NCBI GenBank assembly: GCA_015522385.1
Contig: WAMJ01000074.1
Location: forward strand, 1 to 15,616
Direction of reading: 5' to 3'
Source of the DNA: Candidatus Heimdallarchaeota archaeon
Lineage (GTDB): Archaea > Asgardarchaeota > Heimdallarchaeia > Heimdallarchaeales > Kariarchaeaceae
DNA length: 15,616 nucleotides
Made by a program: the position numbers and the translations under genes. Below are positions 13,213-15,616 of the stretch, piece by piece; positions within the stretch are counted from its first letter, which is position 1, and each line of letters begins with the position of its first letter. Under the pieces are notes generated by a model, which was not told the DNA's origin, did not search any database, and saw nothing but the letters and a program-made list of their open reading frames with translations.

Positions 13213-15063
13213 ATGAACGGATATAATGGAAAATTCCTCGTGCTAGACATGAGCAAGAAGGAAGCGTCCGAGTTCACTTATCCCGAAGAATGGCAGAGAA
13301 CATTCATCGGGGGAAGAGGATTCGCGGTAAAGATTCTCTGGGACAACGTGCCACCGGGAACAGATCCTTATAGTGAGGATAACTGGCTGGTCTTCTCCAT
13401 CGGACCACTGTCTGGACTGTCACTCCCGTCTAGCAGTAAGATGATTGTCGCAGCCAAGAGCCCACTTACGGGCGGATATGGAGATGGTAATCTCGGGACG
13501 AGGGCCAGCCCCCAATTGAAGAAGGCAGGATACGATGGTATCATCGTCAAGGGTAAAGCGGAATCTCCGACATACGTGGTCATCGAGAACGATAAAGTAG
13601 AATTCCACGATGCCAAGGACATCTGGGGCAAGGGAACCTACGACACCGAGAAATACCTTATCGAGAAGTACGGGAAGAAGGCAGGATTTCTCTCCATCGG
13701 TCAGGCGGGCGAGAACCTTGTCAGGTATGCTACGGTGAGGAGTCAGGAGGGAAGGTCTGGAGGTCGACCGGGAATGGGTGCAGTCATGGGCTCCAAGATG
13801 CTGAAGTCTATTGTCGTGAAGGGAACGGGTAAATTCCCACAGGCAGAACCGAAGGAGGCTCTGAAGCTGGGGAGTGAGGGTTACAACATGGTGAAAAATG
13901 CCCCCAATTACGAACACTGGATGGGGCAGGGTACTACTATGATCCTCGACTTCCTCCAAGAGTCTTCCACACTCCCAGTGAGAAACTTCTCTGCGGGAAC
14001 ATACGAGCTTGCTGCAAAGGTAGATGGCTCCGAACTGGAGAGGACAAAGATCGAGCAGATTGGTTGCCCCCGCTGCAACATGCAATGCGGTATCGTCATC
14101 AAGGATGCGGAGGGCAACGACTCCGAGCTAGACTACGAAAACATTGGTATGCTCGGCCCAAACATCGGGATTGGGGATCTCCCGAGGGTCGGGGTACTGA
14201 ATTACATGGCAGATGACTACGGTCTTGACACGATATCCACAGGTTCTGTCCTAGGAATGGCTGCAGAGGCGTCGGAGAATGGGGTTCTCGGGGAGACCTA
14301 TTCATGGGGAGATTTTGAGAAGTCCAAAGACCTGATTACAAGGATTGCAACCAGAGCAGATGATATAGGAAGCCTCCTGGCTGAGGGGACAATGCGAATG
14401 GCCCAGAAATGGGGTGGTGATGCCAGCAAATGGGCGATCAATGTCAAGGGATTGGAAGCTTCAGCGTACAACGCTGCCACTGTTCCAGGAATGGCACTGT
14501 CCTTCGGAACCAGCCCTATTGGAGCACACCACAAGGACGCATGGGTCATACAGTGGGAGATCCAGTTCTCGGAGAGGGACGCATACACACCCGACAAGGC
14601 AGAGAAGGTCATCGAACTTCAGAGGATTAGAGGAGGTATGTTCGAGAGCCTTGTGACCTGTCGGTTCCCATGGATAGAGCTTGGATACGACCTAGAGGCC
14701 TACCCCAAGTTCCTCGAGAAGGTAACTGGCAGATCTGGCTGGAATCTCGACGAGGTCTTCGAAGTGGCGGACAGGATCTACGCCCTTATACGTGCATATT
14801 GGGTACGTGAGTTCGTCGCGGAAGGTAAGGTCTGGAGTCGTAAGATGGACTACCCTGCAGAGAGGTGGTTCGTCGACGGTCTGAAAGACGGTGGCAAGTA
14901 CACGGGAGGCCACCTAGAGTACGACAAGTACGACGAGCTCCTCAACTCTTACTACGGTTTCAGGAACTGGGATCTTCGAGGGATTCCGAAGGAGGAGGAG
15001 TTCAAGAGGCTCGGACTTGAGCACGAGGCAGAGCAACTCTCCAACCTCGTAGACCTTGAGTAA
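13213..15063 (+). CDS. aor: Tungsten-type aldehyde ferredoxin oxidoreductase
   Basis: 616-residue member of the AOR family, which oxidises aldehydes to acids with ferredoxin as acceptor using a tungsto-bispterin and one [4Fe-4S] cluster. Numbering from ATG 13213: the N-terminal N-G-Y-N-G-K-F-L-V-L-D-M, G-G-R-G-F-A at 34-39, and the pterin-binding domain with S-K-M-I-V-A-A-K-S-P-L-T-G-G-Y-G. The cluster ligands are C-P-R-C-N-M-Q-C (C285, C288, C292) plus C483 in L-V-T-C-R-F. D-Y-E-N-I-G-M-L-G-P-N carries the likely catalytic glutamate E309, G-L-D-T-I-S-T-G lies at about 337-344, and the active-site histidine region G-A-H-H-K is at 437-441. The C-terminus has Y-Y-G-F-R-N-W-D-L-R-G-I-P, typical of the family. 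A GTG at 13204 would add three residues. A MoaD/ThiS-like gene follows 44 nt downstream. The aldehyde substrate, and W versus Mo, are not readable from sequence. Confidence 0.93.
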   Translation: MNGYNGKFLVLDMSKKEASEFTYPEEWQRTFIGGRGFAVKILWDNVPPGTDPYSEDNWLVFSIGPLSGLSLPSSSKMIVAAKSPLTGGYGDGNLGTRASPQLKKAGYDGIIVKGKAESPTYVVIENDKVEFHDAKDIWGKGTYDTEKYLIEKYGKKAGFLSIGQAGENLVRYATVRSQEGRSGGRPGMGAVMGSKMLKSIVVKGTGKFPQAEPKEALKLGSEGYNMVKNAPNYEHWMGQGTTMILDFLQESSTLPVRNFSAGTYELAAKVDGSELERTKIEQIGCPRCNMQCGIVIKDAEGNDSELDYENIGMLGPNIGIGDLPRVGVLNYMADDYGLDTISTGSVLGMAAEASENGVLGETYSWGDFEKSKDLITRIATRADDIGSLLAEGTMRMAQKWGGDASKWAINVKGLEASAYNAATVPGMALSFGTSPIGAHHKDAWVIQWEIQFSERDAYTPDKAEKVIELQRIRGGMFESLVTCRFPWIELGYDLEAYPKFLEKVTGRSGWNLDEVFEVADRIYALIRAYWVREFVAEGKVWSRKMDYPAERWFVDGLKDGGKYTGGHLEYDKYDELLNSYYGFRNWDLRGIPKEEEFKRLGLEHEAEQLSNLVDLE

Positions 15064-15107
15064 ACGATAATCGCAGAGTCTTTAACATAGTAATCCATCA
15101 TCTATCT

Positions 15108-15326
15108 ATGGTCACGATTCGACTGGTAAGTTACCTTGAGAAAATGGCAGGTTTCAGGGAGAAAGAGATCAAGATAGAAGAACCGACACGTGTCCGTGAC
15201 CTGATAGCGTTTGACCTCCCAGACGAAAGGCTCATGGTTGTTGTCGATGACATTGGTGGAGACCTTGATACGGTGGTTGACAACGAATCCCGGGTTGTCA
15301 TCTCTCCGATATTTGGGGGAGGTTAG
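15108..15326 (+). CDS. MoaD/ThiS-like beta-grasp sulfur-carrier protein
   Basis: 72 residues with the length and strand pattern of the MoaD/ThiS family and a C-terminal F-G-G-G, the diglycine tail that is adenylated and thiocarboxylated for sulfur transfer. V-V-I-S-P-I-F-G-G-G matches the usual end of archaeal MoaD-type proteins, and the first strand T-I-R-L-V-S-Y-L-E-K matches their N-terminus. MoaD supplies sulfur for the dithiolene of molybdopterin, and MoaD-like genes next to AOR genes are common in archaea, so it most likely serves the tungstopterin cofactor of the upstream enzyme. The start is ATG 15108; TTTAACAT (15081-15088) lies about 24 nt upstream, so it may also have its own leaderless transcript. 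The last four bases overlap the convergent aldo/keto reductase gene. A tRNA-thiolation or ubiquitin-like (SAMP) role cannot be excluded. Confidence 0.82.
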   Translation: MVTIRLVSYLEKMAGFREKEIKIEEPTRVRDLIAFDLPDERLMVVVDDIGGDLDTVVDNESRVVISPIFGGG

Positions 15327-15616
15327 GGGAGATTGTCCAGCATTCGCATATCCTCGTCACCAAGTGTGAAGTCAAAGATATCAAGGTTTAACCTCTGATG
15401 CTCAGGTCTATTTGCCTTCGGTAGAGGGACAAGCCCTTTTTGAACGGACCAACGTAGCATTACCTGTTCTGGGGTCTTGTCATACTTTTCCGCAATCTGA
15501 CGTAATGTCCTGTTATCAGATTGTCTACCATGTTCAAGAGGTGTGTAGGCCTCGATGACAATCTCATTCTCTTGGCAGTACTCGATCAGTGGTCTTGGAT
15601 ATCTGAATGGTGAAAC
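15323..15616 (-). CDS. Aldo/keto reductase, partial (C-terminal 97 residues)
   Basis: The C-terminal third of an NADPH-dependent aldo/keto reductase; the gene continues past the right edge, where its start must lie. The stop is TAA at 15325-15323. The readable part begins V-S-P-F-R-Y-P-R-P-L-I-E-Y-C and has the family segments I-V-I-E-A-Y-T-P-L-E, I-A-E-K-Y-D-K-T-P-E-Q-V-M-L-R-W-S-V-Q-K-G and the nucleotide-binding end V-P-L-P-K-A-N-R-P-E-H-Q-R-L-N followed by I-F-D-F-T-L-G-D-E-D-M. These are typical of the barrel's final strands and helices, where P-K and the following R/H-x-x-x-N contact the 2'-phosphate of NADP. The catalytic Asp-Tyr-Lys-His tetrad lies outside the window. It overlaps the convergent MoaD-like gene by 4 bp. 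The substrate class is unknown. Confidence 0.9.
   Translation of the reverse strand, partial: VSPFRYPRPLIEYCQENEIVIEAYTPLEHGRQSDNRTLRQIAEKYDKTPEQVMLRWSVQKGLVPLPKANRPEHQRLNLDIFDFTLGDEDMRMLDNLP

Noticed and set aside
13420..14085. A 221-codon open frame antisense to the aldehyde ferredoxin oxidoreductase gene
   Set aside because: It is fully nested in a conserved enzyme gene, with no promoter or ribosome site and a low-plausibility translation.
1..15616. CRISPR arrays, tRNA or rRNA genes, insertion sequences, integrase sites, restriction or defence cassettes
   Set aside because: No direct-repeat array, cloverleaf-like segment, transposase motif or terminal inverted repeats were seen on either strand. 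Gene content looks like ordinary archaeal chromosome.

Overview
The window reads as an archaeal chromosome segment. Most genes have a TATA-like box whose centre lies about 26-29 nt upstream of the start codon and no Shine-Dalgarno sequence, which is the leaderless arrangement of archaea. A secreted binding protein ends in a PGF-type archaeal sorting tail, and there is a tungsten-type aldehyde ferredoxin oxidoreductase. A tandem receiver/roadblock-like protein and other orphan membrane and helical proteins would fit an Asgard-type lineage, but nothing here is diagnostic, so the phylum is left open. No rRNA, tRNA, CRISPR array, transposase or phage gene was seen.

Layout. (1) 1-2981: part of a branched-chain amino acid (Liv) ABC transporter. 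livF and livH (cut by the left edge) run leftward, and a divergent secreted substrate-binding protein runs rightward. The region between them holds two strong dyads and an unusual livF start. (2) 3082-4941, minus strand: a hotdog acyl-CoA thioesterase, then a class I aminotransferase. (3) 5092-8069, plus strand: a class III (glutamate-1-semialdehyde-like) aminotransferase overlapping an FGGY sugar kinase by 4 bp, probably a two-step pathway on an amino or keto sugar-like substrate. (4) 8071-9282, minus: a multi-pass membrane protein with an outside beta domain, a helical domain and a C-terminal zinc ribbon. (5) 9507-10466, plus: a Na+/Ca2+-exchanger-family transporter with a lysine at a normally ion-binding position. 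(6) 10463-10792, minus: a small acidic protein built from two copies of a D-x-V-I-S-x-D-E helical motif. (7) 10956-12734, plus: a 592-residue orphan regulator that looks like two copies of a receiver-like plus roadblock/longin-like module. (8) 12736-13083, minus: a small four-helix membrane protein. (9) 13213-15326, plus: aldehyde ferredoxin oxidoreductase followed by a MoaD/ThiS-like beta-grasp protein. (10) 15323-15616, minus: the C-terminal part of an aldo/keto reductase, cut by the right edge.

Functionally the window suggests amino acid import and breakdown: the Liv transporter, two PLP aminotransferases, an acyl-CoA thioesterase, and an oxidoreductase of the type that oxidises aldehydes, often from 2-oxo acids, with ferredoxin. 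This is an inference from content; only livF-livH, the aminotransferase-kinase pair and possibly the oxidoreductase-MoaD pair look co-transcribed. The segment is very compact: four convergent gene pairs end within 1 nt of each other or share stop-codon bases. The most original items are the tandem receiver/roadblock-like protein, the coupled aminotransferase-kinase pair, the modified exchanger, and the regulatory dyads and odd start around livF and the binding-protein gene.
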